A stretch of DNA of 64,000 nt from Paracoccus endophyticus (GCF_003286075.1 NZ_QLUV01000001.1:496001-560000); one strand, 5' to 3'. Shown: positions 38,103 to 46,824, counted from the first letter of the stretch. Made by a program: numbers and translations. The notes: generated by a model not told the origin, from the letters alone.

Positions 38103-38929
38103 CCCCCCTTTCGCCGCACGCCCAGGCCCCGGCCCGGGTCGTACATGAACACGGCGCCACCGAAGAACAGCGCAAGGCAGCCCAGCACCACCCCCAGCGA
38201 CAGCCAGTTGACTTGAAGATACAGCCCGAACCGGATCAGTTCGACCGCATGCGTGAACGGATTCACCGCGCAGATGTCGTGAAGCAGGGTCGAGGATTCC
38301 CTCATCCGCCACAGCGGGTACAGCGCCGAGGACGCGAAGAACATCGGGAAGATGACGAAGTTCATCACCCCCGCAAAGTTTTCCAGCTGCTTGATCGCCG
38401 ACGACAGGAACAGCCCCATCGCGCCCAGCATCAGCCCCGACAGCACCAGCGCCGGCAGCACCGCGACATAGCCCCAGGCCGGCGGCCGCACGTCCCAGAA
38501 CCAGGCGATGGCCAGGAAGGTGTAGACTTGGATGATCGACACCAGCACGCCCGCCACCAGCTTGGACCCCAGCAGGAACCAGCGCGGCCAAGGGCTGACC
38601 AGCAGGGTCCGCATCGCCCCCGTCTCGCGGTCATGGACCATGCTCAGCGACGACTGCATGCCGTTGAACAGCTGGATCATCGCGCAGAGGCCCGGGGTCA
38701 CGTAGACCTCGTAGAGGACATAGGTCTGATAGGGCGGGGTGATCGACAGGCCCAGGACGGCGCGAAACCCCGCGGCAAAGATGAACAGCCAGACCAGCGG
38801 GCGCACCAGCGCCGCCAGGAACCGCCCGCGCTGGTTGACAAAGCGCAGCGTCTCGCGCCGGGCGATGCCCGCGAACACGGTCAGCCAGCCGGTCAGGCCG
38901 GGACGACCCGGGGCGGCGTTCGCGGTCAC
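38099..38929 (-). CDS. ABC-2 type permease, PQQ-dependent alcohol-oxidation cluster
   Basis: A 276-residue integral membrane protein of the ABC-2 exporter family with six hydrophobic spans. HDRETGAMRTLLVSPWPRW is the typical cytoplasmic coupling region of such permeases, and GVMNFVIFPMFFASSALYPL a late span. It matches the permease found next to PQQ-dependent alcohol dehydrogenases (the PedC/PQQ-ABC type). The substrate is unknown. It overlaps the ATPase gene upstream by four bases and the secreted protein gene downstream by four. Confidence 0.88.
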   Translation of the reverse strand: MTANAAPGRPGLTGWLTVFAGIARRETLRFVNQRGRFLAALVRPLVWLFIFAAGFRAVLGLSITPPYQTYVLYEVYVTPGLCAMIQLFNGMQSSLSMVHDRETGAMRTLLVSPWPRWFLLGSKLVAGVLVSIIQVYTFLAIAWFWDVRPPAWGYVAVLPALVLSGLMLGAMGLFLSSAIKQLENFAGVMNFVIFPMFFASSALYPLWRMRESSTLLHDICAVNPFTHAVELIRFGLYLQVNWLSLGVVLGCLALFFGGAVFMYDPGRGLGVRRKGG

Positions 38930-39663
38930 GCCGCCACCCCCGTCAGGTCCAGAAAGGCGCGGGTCAGATCGCCGTGGGGGGCGGCGGTGGCGGCGGTGCC
39001 GTCATGCAGCACCCGGCCGCGATGCAGGATCACCAGCCCGTCTGCGGGCGTGATCTCGTCCAGGATATGCGTGGCCCACAGCGCCGAGACCCCATGGTCC
39101 GCGATCAGGCGGCGGGTCAGGGCCAGAACCTCGGCGCGGGATTTCACGTCCAGCCCGACTGTCGCCTCGTCCAGCAGCAACAGTTCGGGGTCGTGGATCA
39201 GGGCGCGCGCGATCTCGGCCCGGCGCATCTGCCCGCCCGACAGCGCCGACACGCGCGCCGGCGCGCGGTCGGCCAGATCGACCAGCGCCAGCACCTCGGC
39301 GACGCGGACGGCGGCCGGGCGGCGCGGGATGCCGTGCAGGGCCGCGTGATACATCAGGTTCTGCCGAACGGTCAGGTCGGCGTCCAGCGCGCGCGACTGG
39401 AACACCACGCCCAGCCGGCGCAGCGCCTGCGAGGGCGCGCGGCGCAGATCGTGGCCCGCCACCCGGATCGTGCCCGAGGTGTTGTTGTAAAGCCGCGTGA
39501 CCAGGCTGAACAGCGTGGTCTTGCCCGCCCCGTTCACCCCCAGCAGCGCGGTGAAGGCGCCGCGCGGCACGCGCAGCGACACGTCGTCCAGCGCCTTGAC
39601 CGCGCCGAAGGCGTGGCTGACGTGGCTGATCTCCAGCGCGGGGGCGGGGTCGGGACTGGTCAT
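38926..39663 (-). CDS. ABC transporter ATPase, PQQ-dependent alcohol-oxidation cluster
   Basis: A 245-residue ATPase for the ABC-2 permease. Walker A is GVNGAGKTTLFSL, the Q-loop VVFQSRALD, the signature SALSGGQMRRAEIARAL (a variant of LSGGQ), Walker B LLLLDEATVGLD and the H-loop WATHILDE. It is placed with the ATPases that co-occur with PQQ alcohol dehydrogenases. Two ATG codons (39663 and 39684) are possible; I use the inner one because it gives the usual short N-terminus, though neither has a good site. Confidence 0.9.
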   Translation of the reverse strand: MTSPDPAPALEISHVSHAFGAVKALDDVSLRVPRGAFTALLGVNGAGKTTLFSLVTRLYNNTSGTIRVAGHDLRRAPSQALRRLGVVFQSRALDADLTVRQNLMYHAALHGIPRRPAAVRVAEVLALVDLADRAPARVSALSGGQMRRAEIARALIHDPELLLLDEATVGLDVKSRAEVLALTRRLIADHGVSALWATHILDEITPADGLVILHRGRVLHDGTAATAAPHGDLTRAFLDLTGVAA

Positions 39664-39715
39664 GGCGCGGGGCCAGCGGGCCATGCCGCGCGGGCGGCGT
39701 CAAGGCCCGCCAGCG

Positions 39716-40297
39716 TCACTGGATCACGAACACCGCCTGCTGCGTCTCGCCGGACGAGCCGGGGATCGACAGGACATGGCGGCCGGGGACGATGGCGACA
39801 AAGCTGATCTCGGCCTCGCCGGCGGCGTCGAACTCGATCGAGTGGACGCCCATCGGGCGGATCTCGATGTCGTTGACGATGATCTCGTTGACCCAGACCG
39901 CGCGGAAGAAATCGCCGCCCGACAGCGCCAGCTCGGCGCTGCCGTCGGCGACGATCCGGATGCGGTAATAACCGCCGGATTTCAGCGTGTAGTCCGCCTC
40001 GGCCACCGGCTTGCCCGAGGCGAGCGTCAGCGGCGCCAGATCCTCGCGGTTGGTCCGCGCCATGATCCCCGAGGGTCCATAGTCGTGATGCTGGACCGCG
40101 GCGGCGCTGCCTGCCGGGGCGGCGGCGGCGTCCTCGCCGGCGTCATCGTCATCCTCCTCTACGGCCTCGGGGGCGGCCTCGCCGGTGGGCGCGGCGGCGG
40201 CATCTTGAGGCACCGCGTCCGGCGCCGGTGCGGTCTGGGCCAGCGCAGGCGCGGTCAGTGCCGCGGCCATCAGCGCCGCGATCAGCAGTCGGGACAT
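39716..40297 (-). CDS. Secreted protein with acidic stretch, unknown function
   Basis: A 193-residue exported protein with a signal peptide (cut near ALAQTAPA, residue 20). Residues about 25-65 are Ala/Pro-rich with an acidic run EAVEEDDDDAGED. The rest looks like an all-beta domain: HHDYGPSGIMARTNREDLAP, then SGGYYRIRIVADGSAELAL, FRAVWVNEIIVNDIEI and PGRHVLSIPG. No family is recognised. It stands between the PQQ-linked ABC ATPase and the beta-propeller gene in an apparent operon, hence probably periplasmic and involved in alcohol oxidation. The acidic run could bind metal ions; this is speculation. A GAGAGA site precedes ATG 40297. Confidence 0.7.
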   Translation of the reverse strand: MSRLLIAALMAAALTAPALAQTAPAPDAVPQDAAAAPTGEAAPEAVEEDDDDAGEDAAAAPAGSAAAVQHHDYGPSGIMARTNREDLAPLTLASGKPVAEADYTLKSGGYYRIRIVADGSAELALSGGDFFRAVWVNEIIVNDIEIRPMGVHSIEFDAAGEAEISFVAIVPGRHVLSIPGSSGETQQAVFVIQ

Positions 40298-40315
40298 TTC
40301 TCTCTCCTTGTCCGA

Positions 40316-41272
40316 TCAGTTCGGGGCGACGACGACGCCCCAGGGCTGCTGGCCCACGGGAATCGACCTGAGCGCCTTGTTCGACGCGACATCGATCACC
40401 GTCACGTCGTTGGAATTGCCGTTGGTCGTGTAAAGCTGGCTCTGGTCGGGGGTGAAGGCCATCTGCCAGACCCGCTGGCCCACCAGGATATAGTCGGTGA
40501 CCTCAAGGCTGTCGCCGTCGATCACCGCCACGCGGTTGGCGGGGCCCAGGGCCACGAAGATCTTCTTGCCGTCCGCCGTGACGCGTATGCCGACGGGCTG
40601 GATCGCCTCGGGCAGCACGCCGGGAATGTCGAAGCCGATGGTCTTGGTGATCTGGCGCGTCGCGGGATCGATCACGCTGACCGTTCCCCCGATTTCCGAG
40701 CTGACGTAAAGCCGCGTGCCGTCGTCGGAAAACTGCGCAAAGCGCGGGCGCTGGTCCACCAGCACGTTGTCGGTGATCTGATAGGTCTCGGCGTCGATGA
40801 AATGCGCCATGTTGGTCGTCTCGGACGTGTTGATGACCACCTTGCCGTCGGGCGAGATGCCCATCCCCTCGGGCTCCACGCCCACCGGGATCTCGGCCAG
40901 CATGCGGTGGGTCCTGGTGTCCACCACCGTGACCAGGTTGTCGTCCTCGTTGGCGATGTAGAGCGGGTTGCCGGACGGGTGCAGCACGAACAGCTCGGGG
41001 TCCGGGCCACTGGGCAGAGTGTGGGTTTCCTGCATCGTTTCGGGGTCGAACACCCGCACCAGGTCGTCGTCGGAGGCGCAGACATACAGCTCTCGCCCAT
41101 CGGGCGAGATGGCGATGCCGCGCGGGCGGTTGCCGACTGGGTAACTGCCCAGGACCTCAAGCGTGGCGCTGTCGATGACGGTCACGTCGTTGCCCTTTTC
41201 GTTGGACACGAAGACCTTGTTGGCCAGGGCGGGCGACGCGCTCAGCAGCAGGATCAGCAGGGCTGTTTTCAT
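40316..41272 (-). CDS. PQQ-associated YVTN beta-propeller protein
   Basis: A 318-residue periplasmic protein with signal peptide (cut near ALANKVF, residue 18). About seven blades repeat the pattern 'V.NE..N.VTVIDSAT..V..YPVGNRPRGIAISPDG', typical of YVTN-type propellers. It matches the propeller proteins found with PQQ-dependent alcohol dehydrogenases. No PQQ-binding tryptophan docking is visible, so it is likely a partner or scaffold rather than a dehydrogenase. ATG 41272 has TGAGGGA upstream. It follows the binding-protein gene by 7 bases on the minus strand. A second propeller is at 43724-44656. Confidence 0.87.
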   Translation of the reverse strand: MKTALLILLLSASPALANKVFVSNEKGNDVTVIDSATLEVLGSYPVGNRPRGIAISPDGRELYVCASDDDLVRVFDPETMQETHTLPSGPDPELFVLHPSGNPLYIANEDDNLVTVVDTRTHRMLAEIPVGVEPEGMGISPDGKVVINTSETTNMAHFIDAETYQITDNVLVDQRPRFAQFSDDGTRLYVSSEIGGTVSVIDPATRQITKTIGFDIPGVLPEAIQPVGIRVTADGKKIFVALGPANRVAVIDGDSLEVTDYILVGQRVWQMAFTPDQSQLYTTNGNSNDVTVIDVASNKALRSIPVGQQPWGVVVAPN

Positions 41273-41279
41273 CGGTCCC

Positions 41280-42524
41280 TCAGAATTGGCAGTCGGTTTC
41301 GGGGCGGTCGATCCCCAGCGTGTCCAGCGCGGTGACCTGGTGCAGATACTGGTCCTGCGGGCTGACGCTGGCCATCAGCAGGCCGGTGGTCAGCAGGATC
41401 GGCTGGCGCAGCTGGTGGTCCCAGTCGCGGACGGTCAGCTTCTGGCCCTTGAAGCCCGCGACGTTGAACTCGGGCGACAGGATGAAGTCGCGCAGCGCCG
41501 CAGGGTCGGCGGTGCGGGTGCGGGTCGCGGCCTCGCCCACCATCCGCAGCGCGATCCAGGTCTGGTAATCCTCCTCGCGCATGGGACGCGCGGCGAGCTG
41601 CTCGAACCGGTTCTGGAACTGGGTCGCACCCCAGGCCTCCATCGCGGGGTGCCAGGTGCGCGGCACCAGACCGGCCGACCCGCCAACGGGGCGCGGGTCC
41701 CAGGTCTGATACGGCATGTAGCCGGCAAAGATCCCCGCCTCGTCGGCGGCGATCAGGATGTCGTAGTCGGGCGCGCGCTGGGTAAAGACCGGCATCTGGG
41801 CCTGCACCTGCACATGGCCCGAATCGGTGCGCCGGGCGCCGCCGGTGTCCTCGAACACGCGCTCCTCGACGATTTTGGCGCCGAACTTGGTCGCGGCGCG
41901 GCGATAGGCGTCGGCCAGGGCGCGATCCTCGGGGTGGCTGCCGGTCACCAGAAACCAGCGCGGCCATTTCTTCCACACCAGGAACTGCGCCAGCGCGTCG
42001 GCCAGCATCGCATGGCTGGGGGCGGCATGGAGGACGTTGGCCCGGCAGTCCGCCCCGCGCAGGGCGTCGTTGCGGGCGCGGGCATTCAGGATCAGCGCCC
42101 GGTCGCCCGCCCGGTCGGCCAGCGCCAGCGTCGTGGCGGCGTCGGCCAGAACGACGACAAAGCGGATGCCCTGGTCCAGCAGGGCGTCCAGGTCCGCCGC
42201 TGCACTGTCGAGGGTGGCCGCGACCTCGACCGCCTCGAAGTCCTGGCCCAGAAAGCGGCCGGTGGTGTCGTTGTCGTCGATCGCCAGCCGCGCCCCCGCA
42301 AAGGCCAGGTCGGCCGGCGGCAGGTCCAGCCGCGAGATCGGCGGCAGGCCCGCCCGATCGACGCGCAGCACGCCGACGCGGATCATCTGCGCCGCGGGCT
42401 GTGCAGCCGCCACAGCGGGGGCTGGTGCCTGCTGCGATGCGGCCGGCAGGGCCAGCCCACCGGTCAGGACCGGGCCGATCAGGGCCGCCGCAAGGACGCG
42501 GCGCAGGGCTGTCTGGTGTCGCAT
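41280..42524 (-). CDS. ABC-type binding protein of the PQQ alcohol-oxidation cluster
   Basis: A 414-residue periplasmic binding protein of the branched-chain amino-acid type. The signal peptide is cut near PAASQQ (residue 31). The fold is recognised by RVGVLRVDRAGL, LAFAGARLAIDDNDTTGRFL, FVVVLADA and FLVTGSHPEDRALADAYRRA. It corresponds to the ABC substrate-binding protein that goes with PQQ alcohol dehydrogenases. A C-terminal region AALRDFILSPEFNVAGFKG is the typical tail. GGAGG precedes ATG 42524. It is the first gene of the minus-strand run 42524 to 36519 and is divergent from 42660. Confidence 0.87.
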   Translation of the reverse strand: MRHQTALRRVLAAALIGPVLTGGLALPAASQQAPAPAVAAAQPAAQMIRVGVLRVDRAGLPPISRLDLPPADLAFAGARLAIDDNDTTGRFLGQDFEAVEVAATLDSAAADLDALLDQGIRFVVVLADAATTLALADRAGDRALILNARARNDALRGADCRANVLHAAPSHAMLADALAQFLVWKKWPRWFLVTGSHPEDRALADAYRRAATKFGAKIVEERVFEDTGGARRTDSGHVQVQAQMPVFTQRAPDYDILIAADEAGIFAGYMPYQTWDPRPVGGSAGLVPRTWHPAMEAWGATQFQNRFEQLAARPMREEDYQTWIALRMVGEAATRTRTADPAALRDFILSPEFNVAGFKGQKLTVRDWDHQLRQPILLTTGLLMASVSPQDQYLHQVTALDTLGIDRPETDCQF

Positions 42525-42659
42525 CGGCGTCCTCCGGCCGTCAGTGTTGGCGCTGCGACACACTGGCGCAACCCCGCATTTTGTCCCGCCCCCGGTGCCG
42601 TTCTTGCCTGCGACATAGGGATGATGGACGCGCCGGGGCGCGCGCGCCATGCTGCCCGC

Positions 42660-43169
42660 ATGACACGCATCCGCCCCCTGCTGCTGATCCTGGCGGCGCT
42701 GGCCACCATGGCGGCGACCCCGCTGTATGGCCCGCCCCCCCAGCCCGGAACCGCCGTCTGGTACGGCCTGCACTTCATCGACACCTCGACCGAGGGCGCC
42801 ATCCAGGGCGTGCGCGCGGACGAGACCGCCCGCATCGAGATGATCGAGGAGTTCATCGCCGACGATCTGACGGCCCGCGGGTTCACCCTGATCGAGCCGC
42901 CGGCCGACGCGGTGGCAGCCATCAAGAACCCCGTGAACTCGAACCGGCGCGACACCAAGATCGCCGCCGAGATGGGCGCGCGCTACGCCATCTCGGGCGA
43001 GGTGCAGAAGGTGTCGAACCTGATCCTGGCCGTGAACCTGTATGTGCGCGATGCCGCCACGGGAAAAAACGTGCGCGCCGGCGCGGTGGACATCCGCGGG
43101 AACAACGACGAAAGTTTCCGTCGGGGATACAGCTATCTGCTGAAGAACATCATCTTTCGTGAGGAGTGA
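42660..43169 (+). CDS. Secreted DUF2380/DUF3280-like protein
   Basis: A 169-residue exported protein with a signal-like N-terminus (about 20 residues, ending ATMAATPL). The mature part has FIDTSTEGAIQGVRADETAR, DLTARGFTLIEPP and AAEMGARYAISGEVQKVSN and ends SYLLKNIIF. This is the pattern of the DUF3280/DUF2380 periplasmic proteins found next to PQQ alcohol dehydrogenases; function unknown. ATG 42660 was chosen over an upstream ATG at 42621 because it gives a standard signal. It starts a three-gene plus-strand unit with the MxaD-like and second propeller genes. Confidence 0.75.
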   Translation: MTRIRPLLLILAALATMAATPLYGPPPQPGTAVWYGLHFIDTSTEGAIQGVRADETARIEMIEEFIADDLTARGFTLIEPPADAVAAIKNPVNSNRRDTKIAAEMGARYAISGEVQKVSNLILAVNLYVRDAATGKNVRAGAVDIRGNNDESFRRGYSYLLKNIIFREE

Positions 43170-43172
43170 GGC

Positions 43173-43727
43173 ATGAAGCCTGTGCTGACGCTGGCGCTGG
43201 CCGCCACGCTGGCCATGGTCGGGGCGGCGCACGCGCATGGCCCCGTCCGCCAGAAGGTCGAGCTGAAACGGACGCTGGACGCCACGCCGGACGAGGTGTG
43301 GGCCGCCATCGGCAAGTTCGACGACATGGGCTGGCACCCGGTCGTCGCCCGGACCGAGATGACCGCCGACAGCGCCTCCGCGACCGAGCCTGAAAAATCG
43401 ACGCGCGTGCTGCACCTCAAGGCCGACGCGGGCGACCCGACGATCACCGAGCAGTTGATGAAGTGGCAGCCCGAAAGGCGCTGCTACGGCTATCGCATCA
43501 CCGCGGTGGACGTGGCGGTGCTGCCGGTCAGCAACTATTCCTCGACCCTGTGCGTGAACGACCAGGGCGGCAAGGCCGAGGTGGTCTGGAAAGGCGGCTT
43601 CTATCGCGGCTTTCCCAACAACGACCCCCCGGCCGAGCTGAACGACGAGGCCGCGGTCAAGGCGGTCACCGGCGTCTATCAGGCCGGGCTGGACGCGCTG
43701 GCGGACCGTTTCGGCGCGGCCGAGTGA
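43173..43727 (+). CDS. MxaD-like SRPBCC protein
   Basis: A 184-residue exported protein. The signal peptide ends near AAHAHGP (residue 22). The mature part is a START/Bet v1-like fold: RTLDATPDEVWAAIGKFDDM, then TRVLHLKADAG and VVWKGGFYRGFPNNDPPAEL. MxaD, which improves electron transfer between methanol dehydrogenase and cytochrome cL in methylotrophs, has the same fold. I infer the same helper role for XoxF, given the cluster. A GAGGAG site lies within the stop of the gene before. The stop overlaps the next gene as GTGA. Confidence 0.8.
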   Translation: MKPVLTLALAATLAMVGAAHAHGPVRQKVELKRTLDATPDEVWAAIGKFDDMGWHPVVARTEMTADSASATEPEKSTRVLHLKADAGDPTITEQLMKWQPERRCYGYRITAVDVAVLPVSNYSSTLCVNDQGGKAEVVWKGGFYRGFPNNDPPAELNDEAAVKAVTGVYQAGLDALADRFGAAE

Positions 43728-44656
43728 TCCGGGCGGCGCTGGCCGTCTGCCTGACGATGTCCCCGGCCGTGGCCGGGGACATTGCGTTCGTGACCTCGCA
43801 GAACGCCGGGTCGGTCAGCATCGTCGATCTGGACGCGGGGCGGGTCCGCGCGACCGTGCCCATCCCCGGCGCACCCGCCCCCGTGGCCTATGACCCGGCC
43901 AGCGGGCGCGCCTATGTCATCGCGGCCGAGACGGGCGAGCTGACGGTGCTGGACACGCAGGGCACGGTCCTGCACCGCGCGGCCCTGGGAGAGGGCAGCT
44001 TTGGCCTGGCGCTGGATGCGCGGGCCGGCCGGCTGTTCGTGGCGGACTGGTACAGCGCGCGGCTGCGCTGCCTGACGCTGGCGGGGGCCGAGCTGTGGTC
44101 CGTGCCCACCGGCCGCGCCCCGGCCGGCGTGGCGCTGTCGGGCGACGGGCAGGTCGTGGTGACGGCCGACCGCGACGACGACCGGCTGTCGGCCTTTGAC
44201 GCGGCCGACGGGCGGGCCCTGTGGACGGCGCCGACCGGCAGCCATCCCTATGCGGTGGTCTTTCACGGCGGGCGGTTCTGGACCACCGACGTGCAGTCGA
44301 ACAGCCTGACGGTGGTCGCCGCGGACGGCGGCGCGGTGCTGGGCCGGGTGGCGACGGGCGATCACCCCTATGGCGTGGCCTTTGCGGCGGACAAGGGCTT
44401 TGTCACCGACCAGTATGCGGCCACGGTGACGGTGTTCGATCCCGTTGCGCTGACCCCCGGCGGCACGATCGACGTGGGCGATTACCCCGAGGGGATCGCG
44501 GCGCTGTCGGACGGACGGCGGGTGGCGCTGGCGAACTGGGACGTGGACCGGCTGACCATCATCGACGCCGTGGCCGAGACGGTCACGGCCGAGATCGCGG
44601 TGCCCTCGGGGCCGCGGTCCTTCGGCCTGTTCGTGGGACCCGAGCCGACGCGCTAG
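43724..44656 (+). CDS. Second YVTN-type beta-propeller protein
   Basis: A 310-residue protein with an N-terminal signal (cut near AVAGDIAF, residue 18) followed by blade repeats such as VTSQNAGSVSIVDLDAGRVR and VTDQYAATVTVFDPVAL. It is a cousin of the propeller at 40316-41272, with a different blade sequence. The start is GTG at 43724, in the stop of the MxaD-like gene; no ATG fits. It ends sharing CTAG with the stop of the convergent rhodanese-like gene. A periplasmic role in PQQ-dependent oxidation is inferred from context. Confidence 0.78.
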   Translation: MIRAALAVCLTMSPAVAGDIAFVTSQNAGSVSIVDLDAGRVRATVPIPGAPAPVAYDPASGRAYVIAAETGELTVLDTQGTVLHRAALGEGSFGLALDARAGRLFVADWYSARLRCLTLAGAELWSVPTGRAPAGVALSGDGQVVVTADRDDDRLSAFDAADGRALWTAPTGSHPYAVVFHGGRFWTTDVQSNSLTVVAADGGAVLGRVATGDHPYGVAFAADKGFVTDQYAATVTVFDPVALTPGGTIDVGDYPEGIAALSDGRRVALANWDVDRLTIIDAVAETVTAEIAVPSGPRSFGLFVGPEPTR

Positions 44657-45195
44657 GAGTCGTCGGGCCGGGCCGGGGCCAGCGTACCGCCGGCGGCCTG
44701 CCACGCCTCGACCCCGCCCGGAAACCAGCCGACGGCGGTGTAGCCCAGCGCCACGGCGCGCTTGGCGGCGTTCCAGCTCATCCAGCAGTCGGCCTTGCAG
44801 AAAAACACCAGCGGCGCGTCCGGGCGGCCGCCGCTCAGCCGCCCCAGCGCGGCGGCGAACGCGGTCTCGACCTGGGGGGCGAGGCGGTCATAGCCGGTGT
44901 CGGGCAGCCAGACCGCGCCGGGGATCGACTCGTGGGGCGACTGGCGCCAGACGGTTCCGGCGGGCAGGCCCGCGGGACGCCGGACGACCGGCAGCACGTC
45001 GATCAGCACGGCGCCGCGGGCCTGCCACTGGGCGGTCCCGGCGGCGTCCAGCACCGTTGCCCCCGCAAGCGTCGCAGGCACGGGCGCGCGATAGGGCTCG
45101 CCGCGGTAATCCGGCGGCTCGGGCACCGTCTGCGCCCCCGCAGGCGCGGCCAGCAGCATCGCCGCGACCAGCCACGCTCCCACCCGGCCGGTCAC
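44653..45195 (-). CDS. Rhodanese-like PQQ-associated Cys-Cys-Trp protein
   Basis: A 180-residue exported protein with signal peptide (cut near PAGAQTVP, residue 22). The C-terminal half is a rhodanese-like domain whose active loop reads FFCKADCWMSWNAAKRAVAL, followed by YTAVGWFPGGVEAWQAAGG. The C-x3-C-W pattern is the mark of the PQQ-catabolism-associated 'CXXCW' proteins (that name has one fewer residue between the Cys). They are found with PQQ dehydrogenases; the role is unproven, perhaps in disulfide or sulfur handling. The start is GTG at 45195, overlapping the upstream MxaJ-like gene stop as GTGA. Confidence 0.82.
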   Translation of the reverse strand: MTGRVGAWLVAAMLLAAPAGAQTVPEPPDYRGEPYRAPVPATLAGATVLDAAGTAQWQARGAVLIDVLPVVRRPAGLPAGTVWRQSPHESIPGAVWLPDTGYDRLAPQVETAFAAALGRLSGGRPDAPLVFFCKADCWMSWNAAKRAVALGYTAVGWFPGGVEAWQAAGGTLAPARPDDS

Positions 45196-46013
45196 GGCTT
45201 CAGCGCCTTGCCATAGTCGTCCACCAGCGGCACGCCCGCGTCGTGCAGGATCGCGTCGATCTCGGCCTGGTTGCGGCGGATCAGGCTGTTCAGCTCGCGC
45301 TTCCAGTCCTGCTCGGCGGGGCGGACGCCCATGGTGATGCGATAGAACAGCTTGGGTCCCGCCTCCTCCTTGAGGAGCGGGGTGAACTGCAGCTCAGGGT
45401 CAGCCTTGACCAGCGGCCCGGCCAGCGGCCCCCACAGCACGGCGGCATCCAGCGTGCCGGCCTTGACGGCGGCCAGCATGTCGCCGACCGGGTTTTCGAC
45501 CCGCCGGTCCACGAACAGGTCCCAGCCGCGCATGTCCTTGGCCAGCCCGGCGCGGGCCATGTGCGACGCGGGCGGCGTGCCGGCGACGACCCCCAGTTCC
45601 CGCCCCTTCAGCGCCGGGTCCGTCAACCGGTCCACGCCGGCCAGGTCGCCGTCCTTGCGCGTGACGAGACCATAGATCGAGGTGTAGTAATGGTTGGTGT
45701 TCTGCACCAGCTCGTCGCCCTGGGCATAGCCCATCACCACGTCGCAGGTGCCCGCCCGCAGGGTGCGGTTGATGAAGCCGCTGCCCTGCGGGAACCAGCT
45801 GTAGGCGACCGGAAGGCCCAGCTTGGCCGCCATCAGCTCGGCCAGCTTGTTTTCGAACCCCGACCCATCCTGCGCCGACAGCGGCACCGCGGCGGGATCG
45901 GCGCAGACGCGAAACGCCGTCGTGGATCGCAGCTCGGCCAGCTGCGCCTGCGCGCCGGCCGCAGACGCGACGGCCAGCGCGACCGCCAGCAGCCCGGCAC
46001 CGATGCGGCGCAT
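45192..46013 (-). CDS. xoxJ: XoxJ/MxaJ-like periplasmic binding protein
   Basis: A 273-residue solute-binding-type periplasmic protein (signal cut near GAQAQLAE, residue 23). Hallmarks are FRVCADPAAVPLS, FENKLAELMAAKLGLPVAYSW, TLRAGTCDVVMGYAQGDEL and TSIYGLVTRKDGD. MxaJ-type proteins are needed for active methanol dehydrogenase and XoxJ is thought to help XoxF mature or receive PQQ or lanthanide. It follows the cytochrome gene by two bases and precedes the rhodanese-like gene in the xoxF-cytochrome-xoxJ order typical of methylotrophs. Confidence 0.88.
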   Translation of the reverse strand: MRRIGAGLLAVALAVASAAGAQAQLAELRSTTAFRVCADPAAVPLSAQDGSGFENKLAELMAAKLGLPVAYSWFPQGSGFINRTLRAGTCDVVMGYAQGDELVQNTNHYYTSIYGLVTRKDGDLAGVDRLTDPALKGRELGVVAGTPPASHMARAGLAKDMRGWDLFVDRRVENPVGDMLAAVKAGTLDAAVLWGPLAGPLVKADPELQFTPLLKEEAGPKLFYRITMGVRPAEQDWKRELNSLIRRNQAEIDAILHDAGVPLVDDYGKALKP

Positions 46014-46015
46014 CC

Positions 46016-46780
46016 TCAACCCTCCATGCACGAGTTTTCCTGCGCGGCGAACTCGTCGGACTTTTCGGCTTTCTGGGCGGGACGGCCGCGCGGGATCGCC
46101 TCGGTGCCGCGAGCCAGCAGATAGGCATAGATATCGTCCACATAGCACCAGACGTTCTTGTTGGTGCCGAACGCGGGCATCACCTGGTTGGCCGAACCCG
46201 AGCCGGTGTTCTGCATGCCGGACGCGACGATCTGCTGGAACTGGTAATAGTCCAGCCGGTGGACGACCGAATCCTTGAGCGCGGGCGCATAGGTCGAGCC
46301 TTCGCCGTCGGGGCCATGGCAGACGTGACATTCCGCGTGATAGCGGCGATAGCCCGAGAACGACGCGTAATCCAGCACGCCATCCTCGACCTTGAAGGTC
46401 GGGATGCCCTCGGCATTGTACCAGCGGCCGTTTTCCATGGCAGCGGGGCTCAGGTCCTGCGGGCCGCCGGGCAGGTTGATCTTCGCGACGCCCGTCATGT
46501 GGCCGGGCGCGACCGCGCCCACGCCGGTCGCCACGGCCGAACCGGCGGCATTCACCTGCATCTCGACCGAGTTCTTGGTGGGATCGATCTGTGCGGGGGC
46601 GCCGCGCACGGGCGCGGCCGCGGCAGGCGCGCCGGCGCCGGCGGCGGGCGCCGATGTCGCTGCGGCGGCGCCCGCCCCCGCGGCGGCGGGATCGGCAGGC
46701 GGCGCCGCAGTCTGCGCGAAGGCGGCGCTCGCCAGCGACAGGCTGATGGCCAGCACGCTGGCCGTCATGGAAACGGTCAT
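46016..46780 (-). CDS. cycB: Cytochrome c553i-like electron acceptor of XoxF
   Basis: A 254-residue periplasmic c-type cytochrome. A signal peptide (cut near AAFAQTAA, residue 23) is followed by an Ala/Pro/Gly-rich stretch to about residue 65, then the haem domain with the single CHVCHGPDGEGS motif. The axial methionine is probably in NQVMPAFG. A cysteine-bearing tail (NVWCYVDD, QENSCMEG) follows. It resembles cytochrome c553i, CycB of Paracoccus, encoded next to xoxF, and is presumably the physiological electron acceptor (XoxG role). ATG 46780 has GGGAGAG upstream. Two hairpins separate it from xoxF. Confidence 0.88.
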   Translation of the reverse strand: MTVSMTASVLAISLSLASAAFAQTAAPPADPAAAGAGAAAATSAPAAGAGAPAAAAPVRGAPAQIDPTKNSVEMQVNAAGSAVATGVGAVAPGHMTGVAKINLPGGPQDLSPAAMENGRWYNAEGIPTFKVEDGVLDYASFSGYRRYHAECHVCHGPDGEGSTYAPALKDSVVHRLDYYQFQQIVASGMQNTGSGSANQVMPAFGTNKNVWCYVDDIYAYLLARGTEAIPRGRPAQKAEKSDEFAAQENSCMEG

Positions 46781-46824
46781 GGTCACACTCTCTCCCAATG
46801 CGGCGCCACCCCCTCCAGATGGAA

